From Flavobacterium sp. (GTDB taxonomy: Bacteria > Bacteroidota > Bacteroidia > Flavobacteriales > Flavobacteriaceae): a stretch of DNA of 48,082 nucleotides. Both the position numbers and the translations under genes were made by a program. This document shows positions 10,031-18,091 of this stretch, piece by piece. The stretch lies in assembly GCF_025352015.1 (NCBI RefSeq), contig NZ_JANXUG010000096.1, positions 1 through 48,082 on the forward strand. Reading direction: 5' to 3'. Below the pieces are notes generated by a model. It ran no database searches and had not been told where the DNA came from. It saw only the letters and a list, made by a program, of their open reading frames with translations. Numbering within the stretch: position 1 is the stretch's first letter; each line of letters starts with the position of its first letter.

Positions 10031-11692
10031 TTATTTCAACAACTTTATAGCTTCAAGTGCATAAGCATTTGCTGGATCAAGCGCTAACGTTTTATTGAAT
10101 AACTCTTTTGCTTTGGCTTTATCGGTATTAGCAAAACTTGCCGCCATGTTGTTATATGCTTCAATGAATTTTGCTTTGTTTTTTGTCACTTCTGCGTCCC
10201 CTTTTGCAGTAACAATATCAATATATTGTTGGTAATATGTAACCATCATATCATCTTTTTCTAATAATCTATTGGTTCTTGCTCTAAAAATATAGGCATC
10301 TTGCGTGGTTGGCGAAGCTGTGATAACATTTCCAAAAGCGACATCTGCTTTTTGCAAAGCTATAAGACTTGGTTTTACAATATCCTTTCTAGTATTGTCA
10401 TAATAAATTGCGTTTCCTAAAAAGAAATTGTCCAACAAATAATTTTTTGAATTTGGATATCCAACCGCTATTTCGAAAACTGTTGCTGCTGCTGCAAATG
10501 CTTTTTGGTCGTATAATTTTTTTCCAATTTCGTTGAATTCATTTGCTGCCAAGGGCTCCATTTCGACTGCTTTTTTAAAATCTGCAATTCCAGAAGCTAA
10601 CTGAACTGGATCAACCGTTTTTCCATCAGCTGCTGTTCCTTTTTTAATTTTGGCTTGACCTAAATACAAATAATCCCGTGGAATAATTTTATTAGACGCA
10701 TTAGAGGTATACTTTTCCAAAGCAGTTAAAGCTGCGTCAACATTGCCGTTTTCATAAGCTGAATATCCTAAATAGCGCAGAATTCTTGGATTTACTCCGT
10801 CTAACTCTTTCATTTTATTAGCTTCTAATTCTAGTGATTTGTAATCTTTGGCAAGGATTAAAAAGTCTGCGTGACGCATACGAGAAGTAATAGAATAATC
10901 AGTCAACGTCAAGTATTTTTCATAAAAACTCAATGCTTTTTGAATATTTTCATCGTAGGTTTTTGGAATATTGTTTCCCCACAAATAGTACGTTTCTGCA
11001 AGTTCTCGATACACTGGACCATAATTAGAATTAATCGCTATAACTTCGTTGAAGGCTTTTACGGCTTCGGTATAAGCTTTTGCGCCCTTTAACAAAACTC
11101 CAAGTTGCATTTTTGCTCTTATTAAAGTACCATCAAATTGATAGGCATTTCTGTAAGCTACATACGAATCATTTTGATTTTTATCGCCATAATAGGCATC
11201 GCCTAGGGCTAGTTGCACTTGTGCATCATTAGGATTAGTTGTCTGAACTTTTGTCAAAACAGCAATCGCACTTTTAAAATCAGGTTTATCAGCATTCATA
11301 TAAGCACGAGCAATATATATGTATTCTTCGATGTCTTTTTTTCGTAGCTCTTTAGTAACCAAATCAAATTTTGTTAGCGCTGCCGCTTTATTGTTTGCAT
11401 CCAAATCTATTTGGGCAAGCCCAATAGTGTTCAATCTAGCACCATCGGCTGAAGAAAGTCCTTTTTGAAAATATACAGTTGCAGAATCCGTAATATTTTG
11501 TTTCAAGTAAATGTTTCCTAATAAGAAAAAAGCTTTTCCATTGCTAGGTTTCGCTTGTATAACTGATTTCAACAACGATTTTGACTTCTCAAATTGTTCG
11601 GCATCTAATGCTTTTTTTGCAGGCTCTAAATCTTGTGCTTTTGCAATGGTAGTTGTTAGTAACGCTAGGCTGAAAATTTTAAACTTATTCAT
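10031..11692 (-). CDS. Periplasmic tetratricopeptide-repeat protein, last gene of the exbB-tonB operon
   Basis: The 553-residue product starts with a signal peptide (residues 1-19, ending AKAQ) and is filled with TPR-type helical pairs, recognisable by repeated A-Y-LG, AY-nA and P-na-AY-LG patterns. The final unit near 525-553 (ELFNKTLALDPANAYALEA) is a textbook TPR. It begins 6 bp after the PstS-like gene, so it is co-transcribed with it. TPR proteins are protein-interaction scaffolds. From its position it probably works in the periplasm with the TonB complex or with the substrate-binding lipoprotein, but that role is inferred. A terminator follows the stop codon. Confidence 0.85.
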   Translation of the reverse strand: MNKFKIFSLALLTTTIAKAQDLEPAKKALDAEQFEKSKSLLKSVIQAKPSNGKAFFLLGNIYLKQNITDSATVYFQKGLSSADGARLNTIGLAQIDLDANNKAAALTKFDLVTKELRKKDIEEYIYIARAYMNADKPDFKSAIAVLTKVQTTNPNDAQVQLALGDAYYGDKNQNDSYVAYRNAYQFDGTLIRAKMQLGVLLKGAKAYTEAVKAFNEVIAINSNYGPVYRELAETYYLWGNNIPKTYDENIQKALSFYEKYLTLTDYSITSRMRHADFLILAKDYKSLELEANKMKELDGVNPRILRYLGYSAYENGNVDAALTALEKYTSNASNKIIPRDYLYLGQAKIKKGTAADGKTVDPVQLASGIADFKKAVEMEPLAANEFNEIGKKLYDQKAFAAAATVFEIAVGYPNSKNYLLDNFFLGNAIYYDNTRKDIVKPSLIALQKADVAFGNVITASPTTQDAYIFRARTNRLLEKDDMMVTYYQQYIDIVTAKGDAEVTKNKAKFIEAYNNMAASFANTDKAKAKELFNKTLALDPANAYALEAIKLLK

Positions 11693-11698
11693 CTCTAT

Positions 11699-12619
11699 TT
11701 AATTTTTATCTTTAGTAATTGTGTTTCTAATCATGATTTTTCTGCTAGGAGTTCTTTCAGGAACTAAACCCGATTTCAAAATGATTCGTTGTCCTCTTTC
11801 CCCGCCTAGGAAGGAAGCAAATCCCATTCCTAGTCCAGAATATCCCTGACAGTTGATGATATACAAACGGCGTGCCAAAGGATATTTACCCATGGCCAGA
11901 TTGTCTTGTGTTGGAAAAAAATATTCCAATTTATTTTTGTCTTGAACACTCAACACATCAACTTTATCTACAAACTCTTGCAGCTCTAAAGGTGGTTGAA
12001 ATATCCAATTTATCCCAATAATTCCAACCATTCCCACATTATTTGCCATATATTTTATGACCTGTTCATTTGTTTTTAAAGAAAAAATATTTTTTTGATT
12101 TACGAATGATATTCCTAAAACTTTAGAAAGATAGCGCACAGTACTAGAATTGGCATTGTCAAAAACCAATCCTTTTATATTGGGGAAAGTTTTACCATTT
12201 ACAAAATCAACAACATCTGACATAACCATCAACGTGTCTTTGGCAGTTTTATTTCTAATAAAAGCAACCGCATCAATAGCAAAAGGCGTAGTTCTTGGGT
12301 AAATCTTTTTGGCTTTAAAAGCTTTAATCTCTTGAGCCGAAAGTTCTCGGGTGAGAACAGCAATTTTTGCAGAATCCATGAGCAGTGCATTCACAATTTC
12401 GTTTTCTGATTGTGAAACCAAATACAATTTGGCTTTATACTCTGTTTCAAAAACAGCTTGTTCGTCTTCTATGATTGGAAAAACAGATTCATCCACATAA
12501 ATAGTTGCCTTTCCCTCAATAATAGTATCAGTGTTTGCTTCTTGTTTCTTTTGACAAGAAAAAACAAATAATAGAATTAACACCAGTAAACCAATGTGTG
12601 CTTTAGATGATTTATTCAT
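11699..12619 (-). CDS. PstS-like substrate-binding lipoprotein in the TonB operon
   Basis: The 306-residue product carries a lipoprotein signal (hydrophobic residues 8-21, then FSC with Cys22). The rest reads as a PstS/PBP-like domain: an N-terminal IYVDESVFPIIEDE strand, the middle section with AVAFIRN, and a C-terminal KYPLARRLYIINC segment matching the PstS-type YPLxRxLY signature. The family binds phosphate or other oxyanions. There are no pstCAB transporter genes here; the gene sits between tonB and a TPR gene. It may deliver or sense a ligand for a TonB-dependent process, which is an inference. Spacing to the TPR gene is 6 bp and to the upstream small gene 9 bp. Confidence 0.8.
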   Translation of the reverse strand: MNKSSKAHIGLLVLILLFVFSCQKKQEANTDTIIEGKATIYVDESVFPIIEDEQAVFETEYKAKLYLVSQSENEIVNALLMDSAKIAVLTRELSAQEIKAFKAKKIYPRTTPFAIDAVAFIRNKTAKDTLMVMSDVVDFVNGKTFPNIKGLVFDNANSSTVRYLSKVLGISFVNQKNIFSLKTNEQVIKYMANNVGMVGIIGINWIFQPPLELQEFVDKVDVLSVQDKNKLEYFFPTQDNLAMGKYPLARRLYIINCQGYSGLGMGFASFLGGERGQRIILKSGLVPERTPSRKIMIRNTITKDKN

Positions 12620-12628
12620 TTCTAAATT

Positions 12629-12853
12629 TTATTCTTTATTAAAAAAACGCAAAAATCGTAAAAAAGAATATACAATGAGTATTATTCCGAAAACAATTCT
12701 GTATTTGTATTCTAATGCTAAAGGTAAGGACTTCCAAAAAATAATGATTAAACCCAAAGTTAAATAAATCAAAAAAAACAAAATGCCTATAACGAGAAGA
12801 AACCGCTCTTTGAGCGATTTCTTCTGAAAGTTTTCAACGAGTTTTGCAATCAT
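12629..12853 (-). CDS. Small two-helix inner-membrane protein
   Basis: This 74-residue protein has two predicted membrane helices (about residues 18-41 and 51-67) with a basic N-terminus (KKSLKER) and a basic C-terminus. Its ATG abuts the tonB stop codon, with no intervening base, and the PstS-like gene follows 9 bp later, so it belongs to the operon. I do not recognise a family. An accessory subunit of the ExbB/ExbD/TonB complex would fit the context but is speculative. Confidence 0.7.
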   Translation of the reverse strand: MIAKLVENFQKKSLKERFLLVIGILFFLIYLTLGLIIIFWKSLPLALEYKYRIVFGIILIVYSFLRFLRFFNKE

Positions 12854-13639
12854 TTATTCTCCTGATTGAATAGAAATTGGCAACGAATATAACACTCTCA
12901 CTTTTTTACCATTTTGTTCTCCAGGATTCCATCTTGGACAAGATTTTAGCACTCTTATGGCTTCTTTTCCTGTACCGTAACCAATGTCCCTGATTACCTT
13001 AATATCTGTAAGCGAGCCATCTTTTTCAACAACAAAAGTTACAAATACCTTTCCTTTTAAACCATCTTCTTCGGGAACTTGGAAATTTTTACCCACAAAT
13101 TTGTAAAATTTATCCAAACCACCAGGAAAAGCAGCATTAACCTCTATACCTGCGCTGTTGTAAATAGTATTATCCTCTGCCGTTACACTAGGTCCGTTAC
13201 CCACTGGTTCAACTGTCAAAGGTGCATCTGGATCTCCTTTCACGGTTTCAGCTCCTAGTTTTTTATCTTTGATATCTTCCACTTTTGGTGGGTCTTCAAC
13301 CACTTCTTCTGTTTTTGCTACTACCGGCTTTACAAACTTCACCTGATCTACTTTTGGTGGCGGTGGTGGTGGTGGTGGAAGATCTTTGGGTTGTTCTTTT
13401 GGAGGTAACTTGATGGTTACGATTTTTTGATCCAACGACGCATCTTTTTTTGAAAAATCTGGAATTAAGCTTATGATAAGTGGTGCACTTACCGCCAATC
13501 CGAAAACCACCGCCCCAATAATGAGCGCACGAAACGTTGTTCTCGAGTTTTCTTGACGCAATTCATACGCACCGTAAGCTTTGTTACGGCCTTCAAAAAC
13601 GATGTCTATCCATTGTTTGTTAAATAAGTCTAATTTCAT
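12854..13639 (-). CDS. tonB: TonB energy transducer
   Basis: The 261-residue product has a cytoplasmic N-terminus, one membrane helix (about 36-58), a proline-rich periplasmic spacer with a run of eight prolines (about 87-94), and a C-terminal TonB domain (about 175-261) with GKVFVTFVVEKDGSLTDIKV and a final SCPRWNPGEQNGKKVRV block, typical of Bacteroidota TonB. It transmits the ExbB/ExbD proton-motive energy to outer-membrane TonB-dependent transporters, such as the type of protein encoded at 42147-44867. It follows exbD by 27 bp. Confidence 0.95.
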   Translation of the reverse strand: MKLDLFNKQWIDIVFEGRNKAYGAYELRQENSRTTFRALIIGAVVFGLAVSAPLIISLIPDFSKKDASLDQKIVTIKLPPKEQPKDLPPPPPPPPKVDQVKFVKPVVAKTEEVVEDPPKVEDIKDKKLGAETVKGDPDAPLTVEPVGNGPSVTAEDNTIYNSAGIEVNAAFPGGLDKFYKFVGKNFQVPEEDGLKGKVFVTFVVEKDGSLTDIKVIRDIGYGTGKEAIRVLKSCPRWNPGEQNGKKVRVLYSLPISIQSGE

Positions 13640-13666
13640 TTTAGTATATTTTTGGTTAACACTGGA

Positions 13667-14239
13667 TTATTTATTCATATCGTCTATTAATTTTTGCTCG
13701 GCAGGACTTATGTCATTTACAATGGCGTACGTGGGCACTTTGCAAATGGCCATTTCATCCAAAATGTCCACCAAATTTCTGTAAGTAGATTTTTTGCTAG
13801 GCTTTATAATGACTATCAATCCGTCTCCGTTTTTGTAAGTAGGTTTGGTTTTGGCATACTCATTAACAGAAACCACTCTTTTCAAGATTTCTTTTCTCAA
13901 ACCATTTTTTCCATAAACGGCATCGGTTGGTGCACCACCTGGTTCCGGAGTTTCTAATAAACCGTGAAACCATTTGATTTTATTGTCTTTCCCCATGATA
14001 ATGGTCATGGTTCTTTTTTGATCCACTTTTATATCCTTTGGAGGCGTTTTTTTGTCTTCTTTATCGGGCAAACCCAAATCCATGGATTGGGGTTTTGATA
14101 AAGAAGTAGTCAGCATAAAGAATGTAATTAATAAGAAAGCCAAATCCACCATGGCAGTTAAGTCTACCTTTGCATTGGATTTTTTACTTCTTACTTTGCC
14201 GCCTTTGCCGCCGGAGTCGCCGGTATTTAATTCAGCCAT
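13667..14239 (-). CDS. exbD: ExbD/TolR family proton-channel subunit (second copy)
   Basis: The 190-residue protein has a short basic cytoplasmic tail rich in Gly and Lys (GGKGGKVRSKKSNAKVD), then one membrane helix with the family Asp in LTAMVDLAFLLITFFML, then a periplasmic domain ending YAIVNDISPAEQKLIDD. That helix Asp is the proton-conducting residue of the family. It lies 18 bp after the first exbD and 27 bp before tonB. Two unequal exbD genes in one operon are common in Bacteroidota. Confidence 0.93.
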   Translation of the reverse strand: MAELNTGDSGGKGGKVRSKKSNAKVDLTAMVDLAFLLITFFMLTTSLSKPQSMDLGLPDKEDKKTPPKDIKVDQKRTMTIIMGKDNKIKWFHGLLETPEPGGAPTDAVYGKNGLRKEILKRVVSVNEYAKTKPTYKNGDGLIVIIKPSKKSTYRNLVDILDEMAICKVPTYAIVNDISPAEQKLIDDMNK

Positions 14240-14257
14240 TTTATAATAGTTGTTATA

Positions 14258-14902
14258 TTAATAGTCTTTTCCTCTTAAACCAGTAACTAAATTAAAGCTA
14301 TTGATTTTTTGGTCTTGTAAAATATCCATCACTCTTTTGATTTGAGGATATTCTTCTTTAGCATCGCCTTTGATGGCAAATTGGAGTTCTTTAGTACCTC
14401 CATTATCAATATTTGCTTTTCTGGCTCCTTGTATCCAATCTTGTAACTGATTGTTATTGGCTTTTATTGCTATAGAATCAGAGGGAATTCCGGGTTGGAC
14501 TCCTTTTTTAGCTCTATCAGCACCTTTCATGGCAAGTAATTGCTTTAATCCTTCAACAGGAACACCAAACTCATCTACAAGCTCGAATTGTGTTTTTTCT
14601 GCGTCAGTAAAAGTCACTTTATATTTCTGTGCCATATAAGCAAGCGCTCCAGAACGAATCGCTCTATCTTTCATCCCAAAAAACACTTGTTCTTTGCCCT
14701 CGCTTTTCCCTACCGTTATGGTTACCAAACCTGTTTCTGGCAGTTTTGTTTGCACAGTGGAGGAAGGTGTATCTACTGGTAATGGTTCGGGCATTTTTGC
14801 CGTTGCCGTCAAGATAAAAAAGGTGAGCAAAAGAAAAGCCACGTCACACATAGCCGTCATGTCGATGGACGTTGCTTTTTTTGACATTTTTACTTTAGCC
14901 AT
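14258..14902 (-). CDS. exbD: ExbD/TolR family proton-channel subunit (first copy)
   Basis: The 214-residue protein starts with a short basic tail (KVKMSKKATSID), then the membrane helix with the key Asp in MTAMCDVAFLLLTFFIL, then a longer periplasmic domain (about residues 40-214) ending in FNLVTGLRGKDY. The extra ~25 residues compared with the second copy lie in the middle of the periplasmic domain (KKGVQPGIPSDSIAIKANN region). It follows exbB by 44 bp. Confidence 0.93.
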   Translation of the reverse strand: MAKVKMSKKATSIDMTAMCDVAFLLLTFFILTATAKMPEPLPVDTPSSTVQTKLPETGLVTITVGKSEGKEQVFFGMKDRAIRSGALAYMAQKYKVTFTDAEKTQFELVDEFGVPVEGLKQLLAMKGADRAKKGVQPGIPSDSIAIKANNNQLQDWIQGARKANIDNGGTKELQFAIKGDAKEEYPQIKRVMDILQDQKINSFNLVTGLRGKDY

Positions 14903-14946
14903 TGTTATTGATTTTAGTACAATTATTAGAAATTTCTAACATTGTA

Positions 14947-15768
14947 TTATGATTTTAAACTGCCTCTAAATTTTCTGTAAGTATTCACGATTGTTGACCC
15001 TGCTTCATCAATTGAATAAGTCAATGTATCGATTTTGGATGTAAAAAAATTGTACGTTACAATAGCTAAAGCTGATGTAGAAATTCCTGTAGCTGTATTA
15101 ATCAACGCTTCAGAAATACCATTTGCCAAAGCTGCTTGATCTGGTGTTCCAGCAGAAGCTAATGCACCAAATGCTTTAATCATTCCGGTTACTGTCCCCA
15201 ACAATCCTGCAAGAGTTCCTAGTGCTACTAGTGTAGAAAGTATGGTTAGGTTTTTTTCTAACATTGGCATTTCTAGTGAAGTAGCTTCTTCTATTTCTTT
15301 GTGAATAGTTTCAGCAGCTTCTTCGCTGGTAAAACCTTCTTTTTTCACTTCCTGATATTTTATTAAAGCTGATTTTACGGCATTGGCAACAGATCCTTGT
15401 TGTTTGTCACATGCATTAATAGCTTCATCAATTTTTCCTCCTTTGATATCGCCCTGAACTGTTTTCATAAATGCATCTAAATTTCCTTTTCCTGATGCTT
15501 TTGAAATAACTGAATAACGCTCAAACGAAAATACAATTACCATCAACAATAATCCCATTAAAACGGGTACTATTGGACCACCTTTGTAAACCATGGCTAA
15601 ATAATTTCCTGGAAGCGGGTGACCGGTATTTAATCCGCCTTCAAAATTAGTACCGCTGCCCATCACGAAATACCATATAATCCACCCAACAAAAATACAT
15701 GCTACGATAATGATTCCTGAAATCATACCAACACTTTTTGAACCGCCTTCTTTTTTAACGTTTGCCAT
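14947..15768 (-). CDS. exbB: ExbB/TolQ/MotA family proton-channel protein
   Basis: The 273-residue product has an N-terminal membrane helix (about 14-36), a second (about 65-84), a cytoplasmic loop, and the family's two C-terminal helices with GLLGTVTGMIKAFGAL and ISEALINTATGISTSALAI, the conserved MotA/TolQ/ExbB signatures. It forms the stator channel that drives ExbD and TonB. It is the first gene of the operon; a -7 box lies 65 bp upstream of its ATG. Confidence 0.95.
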   Translation of the reverse strand: MANVKKEGGSKSVGMISGIIIVACIFVGWIIWYFVMGSGTNFEGGLNTGHPLPGNYLAMVYKGGPIVPVLMGLLLMVIVFSFERYSVISKASGKGNLDAFMKTVQGDIKGGKIDEAINACDKQQGSVANAVKSALIKYQEVKKEGFTSEEAAETIHKEIEEATSLEMPMLEKNLTILSTLVALGTLAGLLGTVTGMIKAFGALASAGTPDQAALANGISEALINTATGISTSALAIVTYNFFTSKIDTLTYSIDEAGSTIVNTYRKFRGSLKS

Positions 15769-15832
15769 TTTTTTAAATTTTAATAGTTTTAATAATTTAT
15801 AAATTATAGTTGTTAATAAACTTGATTGGGAA

Positions 15833-15840
15833 CAAATTTA
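15833..15840 (-). promoter_or_regulatory. Predicted -7 box of the exbB operon
   Basis: The minus strand reads TAAATTTG, a perfect match to the flavobacterial -7 pattern TAnnTTTG. I found no TTG at the usual -33 spacing, so it is supported by the -7 box and position only. Confidence 0.5.
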
Positions 15841-16016
15841 ATTTTTTAGTTGAAATAAAAAAACTTTTTTTACTTTTAATCTTATTGCATCATAATTCTT
15901 TTAAATTTAATTCTTAAACCATTTCAAACAAGCTTGTGTAATACCCCAAAAAGTCATAAACATGAAATGAATTATTATTAATAACGAAAAAAAAGTCGAA
16001 AATGTATATGTTAATC

Positions 16017-16024
16017 TAATTTTG
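16017..16024 (+). promoter_or_regulatory. Predicted -7 box of the cupin gene
   Basis: TAATTTTG matches TAnnTTTG and would give a leader of roughly 75-80 nt. No clear -33 element is visible. Confidence 0.35.
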
Positions 16025-16108
16025 TTTTTTTTGTAAAATTTCTTTCTTTTTTTGGTTACGAAAAACACTTTTTTTTTATAAAATCTTTATGCTTTAACAA
16101 AAATAATT

Positions 16109-16471
16109 ATGAAAAAATATTTCATCCAAAAATCACCATTCGTTGTGCCAACAAACGATGGTAAACTTATCGAAGAACATCATGGAATTCCAACGAGTGG
16201 TAATTCTGAAATTTCGATTGCACATATGATTGCACCGCCAAAATGGAGGGAACCCTATCAAACGCCCGAGTTTGAGGAGTATACTTATATTATTTCTGGA
16301 AAAAAGCAATTTATAATAGAAGGCAAAATTATAGTTCTAGAAGCTGGACAATCTATAAAAATTGAAAGGAATACTCGCGTGCAATATTCTAATCCGTTTG
16401 ACGAACCTTGTGAATATATTGCAATTTGCAAACCAGCATTCGATTTTAATAAAGTGCATCGGGAGCAATAA
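16109..16471 (+). CDS. Small single-domain cupin protein
   Basis: The 120-residue protein is one cupin barrel. The first motif region is PPKWREPYQTPEFEEYTYII and the second is VLEAGQSIKIERNTRVQYSNP. The usual first-motif histidines are replaced (EFEEYTY), so metal binding is uncertain. Cupins of this kind bind small ligands or act as isomerases or dioxygenases; no substrate can be inferred. It stands alone on the plus strand, convergent with kmo, with a dispersed repeat between them. Confidence 0.8.
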   Translation: MKKYFIQKSPFVVPTNDGKLIEEHHGIPTSGNSEISIAHMIAPPKWREPYQTPEFEEYTYIISGKKQFIIEGKIIVLEAGQSIKIERNTRVQYSNPFDEPCEYIAICKPAFDFNKVHREQ

Positions 16472-16482
16472 TCATAACTATT

Positions 16483-16592
16483 ACACAGAGACACACTGAG
16501 AAGATGCAGAGTTACACAAAGTAAATTTTAAAGTTAACTAATTCAAATCTCTGTGAGTCTTTGAGATGCTTTATGAATCTCTGTGAAATAAC
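16483..16592. repeat. Dispersed ACACAGAGA/TCTCTGTGA repeat between cupin and kmo
   Basis: Degenerate copies of CACAGAGA-type words on the left side face CTCTGTGA words on the right (two copies near 16548 and 16576), giving an imperfect inverted repeat in the convergent spacer. The related CACAGAT family lies on the other side of kmo at 17992-18091. Confidence 0.6.
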
Positions 16593-16611
16593 TTTTAACC
16601 AGAAACTTTTG

Positions 16612-17952
16612 TTATTTCAATAACACTATAATTTTGTTTTCTATTTCCTCGCTATTCCATTTTGCTTCAATATTGGGCAGTTTCATGACCTCTTCCATGA
16701 TTTTATTTTGGAAATCACCAATAGCCAAAGCATCTGAATAAGGTTGTAAACTGAAAGTTACTCGGCTGTACAACGGCATCCATTTGTTGGGATGTTTTTC
16801 AGAAAACCACTTTTCTATTTTTTTTTGTAATAAAAATTTTTCGTCAGCAGTTTTAGCACTCATTTCTGTAAAATTTCTGAACGATAATTCGGCAATCGCA
16901 TCGGCATTGGGTTTACGCGATTTTTGATATTCTTCAAAAATTGTTTTCCAATCATCACCATATTTGATAATCATTTCATTCAAAATAGTGATATCTTCAA
17001 AACCAGCATTCATTCCGTGTCCGTAGAACGGAACAATAGCGTGTGACGCGTCGCCAATGAGTGCCACTTTATCTTCAAATGTCCAAGGAAAACATTTTGT
17101 CATTACTAAATAACTGGTTGGATTTTTGAAAAAATCTTCTACCAAATCAGGAATCACCGCTACTGTATCGGGAAAATAATGGGCAAAGAAATCGATTAAA
17201 GTAGCTTCGCCTTTTAATTGTTGAAATGAATTTTCACCCTCAAAAGGCATGAATAAAGTACAGGTAAAACTTCCGTCTAAATTTGACAAAGCCATAAGCA
17301 TAAAATTCCCGCGAGGCCAGATGTGTAAAGAGTTTTTATCAATCTTGTGTGTTCCGTCAGCATTGGCGGGAATATGAAGTTCTTTGTAGCCAATTTTCAT
17401 AAATTCTTGCGAATAGTCAAACATACTTTGACGCTGCATTCTGTGACGAATTCTAGAAAAAGCACCATCGGCACCAAAACATTTGTCGTATTTCAGTTCA
17501 GTCCATGATCCGTTTTCGGTGTCGCCAATGTGGAGGGTTGCCGTTGCCAAAGTAACATCCCAAATTTTATGCTCGAAAAAGAATTCTACTCCTTCTGCTT
17601 CGGCCAAATCAATCATTTTTCGGTTTAAAATTCCTCTTGATAACGAGAAAATTGCTTCGCCATCTTTGCCATAATATTGGTAGTTGAGTTTTCCGTCCTG
17701 TAAATGAATGGCTCTTTTATCGACCGAAATTCCAATTTTACGAATTTCATCATCTAATCCAACATCTTTAACTGCTTTCCAACCACGATTTGACATTACC
17801 AAGTTGATAGAACGACCCGAAAATTCGACTGTTCGAATATCTGGACTTCTGTCGTAAACATGCACAGTATGTCCTTGTTTTTTGAGATAAATCGCCAATA
17901 AAGTACCGACTAAACCCGAGCCAACAACAGCAATTTTTTGAGGAGTTTGCAT
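16612..17952 (-). CDS. kmo: Kynurenine 3-monooxygenase
   Basis: The 446-residue FAD-dependent hydroxylase converts L-kynurenine to 3-hydroxykynurenine using NADPH and oxygen. The N-terminal Rossmann motif is VVGSGLVGTLLA (GxGxxG, Gly11/13/16); RSINLVMSNRG is the characteristic KMO stretch; GADGAFSRIR and the C-terminal FAD motif ALIGDASHAIVPFYGHGMNA are present. Length is normal for the family. It has its own -7 box 24 bp upstream. kynU, the next enzyme of the pathway, lies 4 kb away on the same strand, separated by an acylase and a lipoprotein gene. Tryptophan dioxygenase and 3-hydroxyanthranilate dioxygenase are not in the window. Confidence 0.95.
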   Translation of the reverse strand: MQTPQKIAVVGSGLVGTLLAIYLKKQGHTVHVYDRSPDIRTVEFSGRSINLVMSNRGWKAVKDVGLDDEIRKIGISVDKRAIHLQDGKLNYQYYGKDGEAIFSLSRGILNRKMIDLAEAEGVEFFFEHKIWDVTLATATLHIGDTENGSWTELKYDKCFGADGAFSRIRHRMQRQSMFDYSQEFMKIGYKELHIPANADGTHKIDKNSLHIWPRGNFMLMALSNLDGSFTCTLFMPFEGENSFQQLKGEATLIDFFAHYFPDTVAVIPDLVEDFFKNPTSYLVMTKCFPWTFEDKVALIGDASHAIVPFYGHGMNAGFEDITILNEMIIKYGDDWKTIFEEYQKSRKPNADAIAELSFRNFTEMSAKTADEKFLLQKKIEKWFSEKHPNKWMPLYSRVTFSLQPYSDALAIGDFQNKIMEEVMKLPNIEAKWNSEEIENKIIVLLK

Positions 17953-17975
17953 TTAATTTTAGTAAAACAATTTTG

Positions 17976-17983
17976 CAAATTTA
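17976..17983 (-). promoter_or_regulatory. Predicted -7 box of kmo
   Basis: The minus strand reads TAAATTTG 24 bp before the kmo ATG, a perfect TAnnTTTG match with a short leader. Confidence 0.55.
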
Positions 17984-17991
17984 ATTATTTA

Positions 17992-18091
17992 AACACAGAT
18001 TTTCACAAATTGACACAGATAAAGCCTTCTAAAAGGGAATGTATTTTTACTGATAAAATAATTTGTGCTAATTTGTGAAATCTGTGTTAGT
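17992..18091. repeat. Inverted dispersed repeat (ACACAGATTTTCACAAATT family)
   Basis: The left arm contains ACACAGATTTTCACAAATT and the right arm AATTTGTGAAATCTGTGTT, near-perfect reverse complements around a ~60-nt centre. The right arm overlaps the 3' end of the acylase gene. A shorter relative (CCACAGATTAAAAAGGATT) is at 38129-38147. Confidence 0.8.

Larger units (their letters stand above)
15769..16108. other. Divergent intergenic region between exbB and the cupin gene
   Basis: Very A+T-rich with several T runs. It holds a -7-like box for each direction (15833-15840 minus, 16017-16024 plus); I see no other structured element or small gene. Confidence 0.6.
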
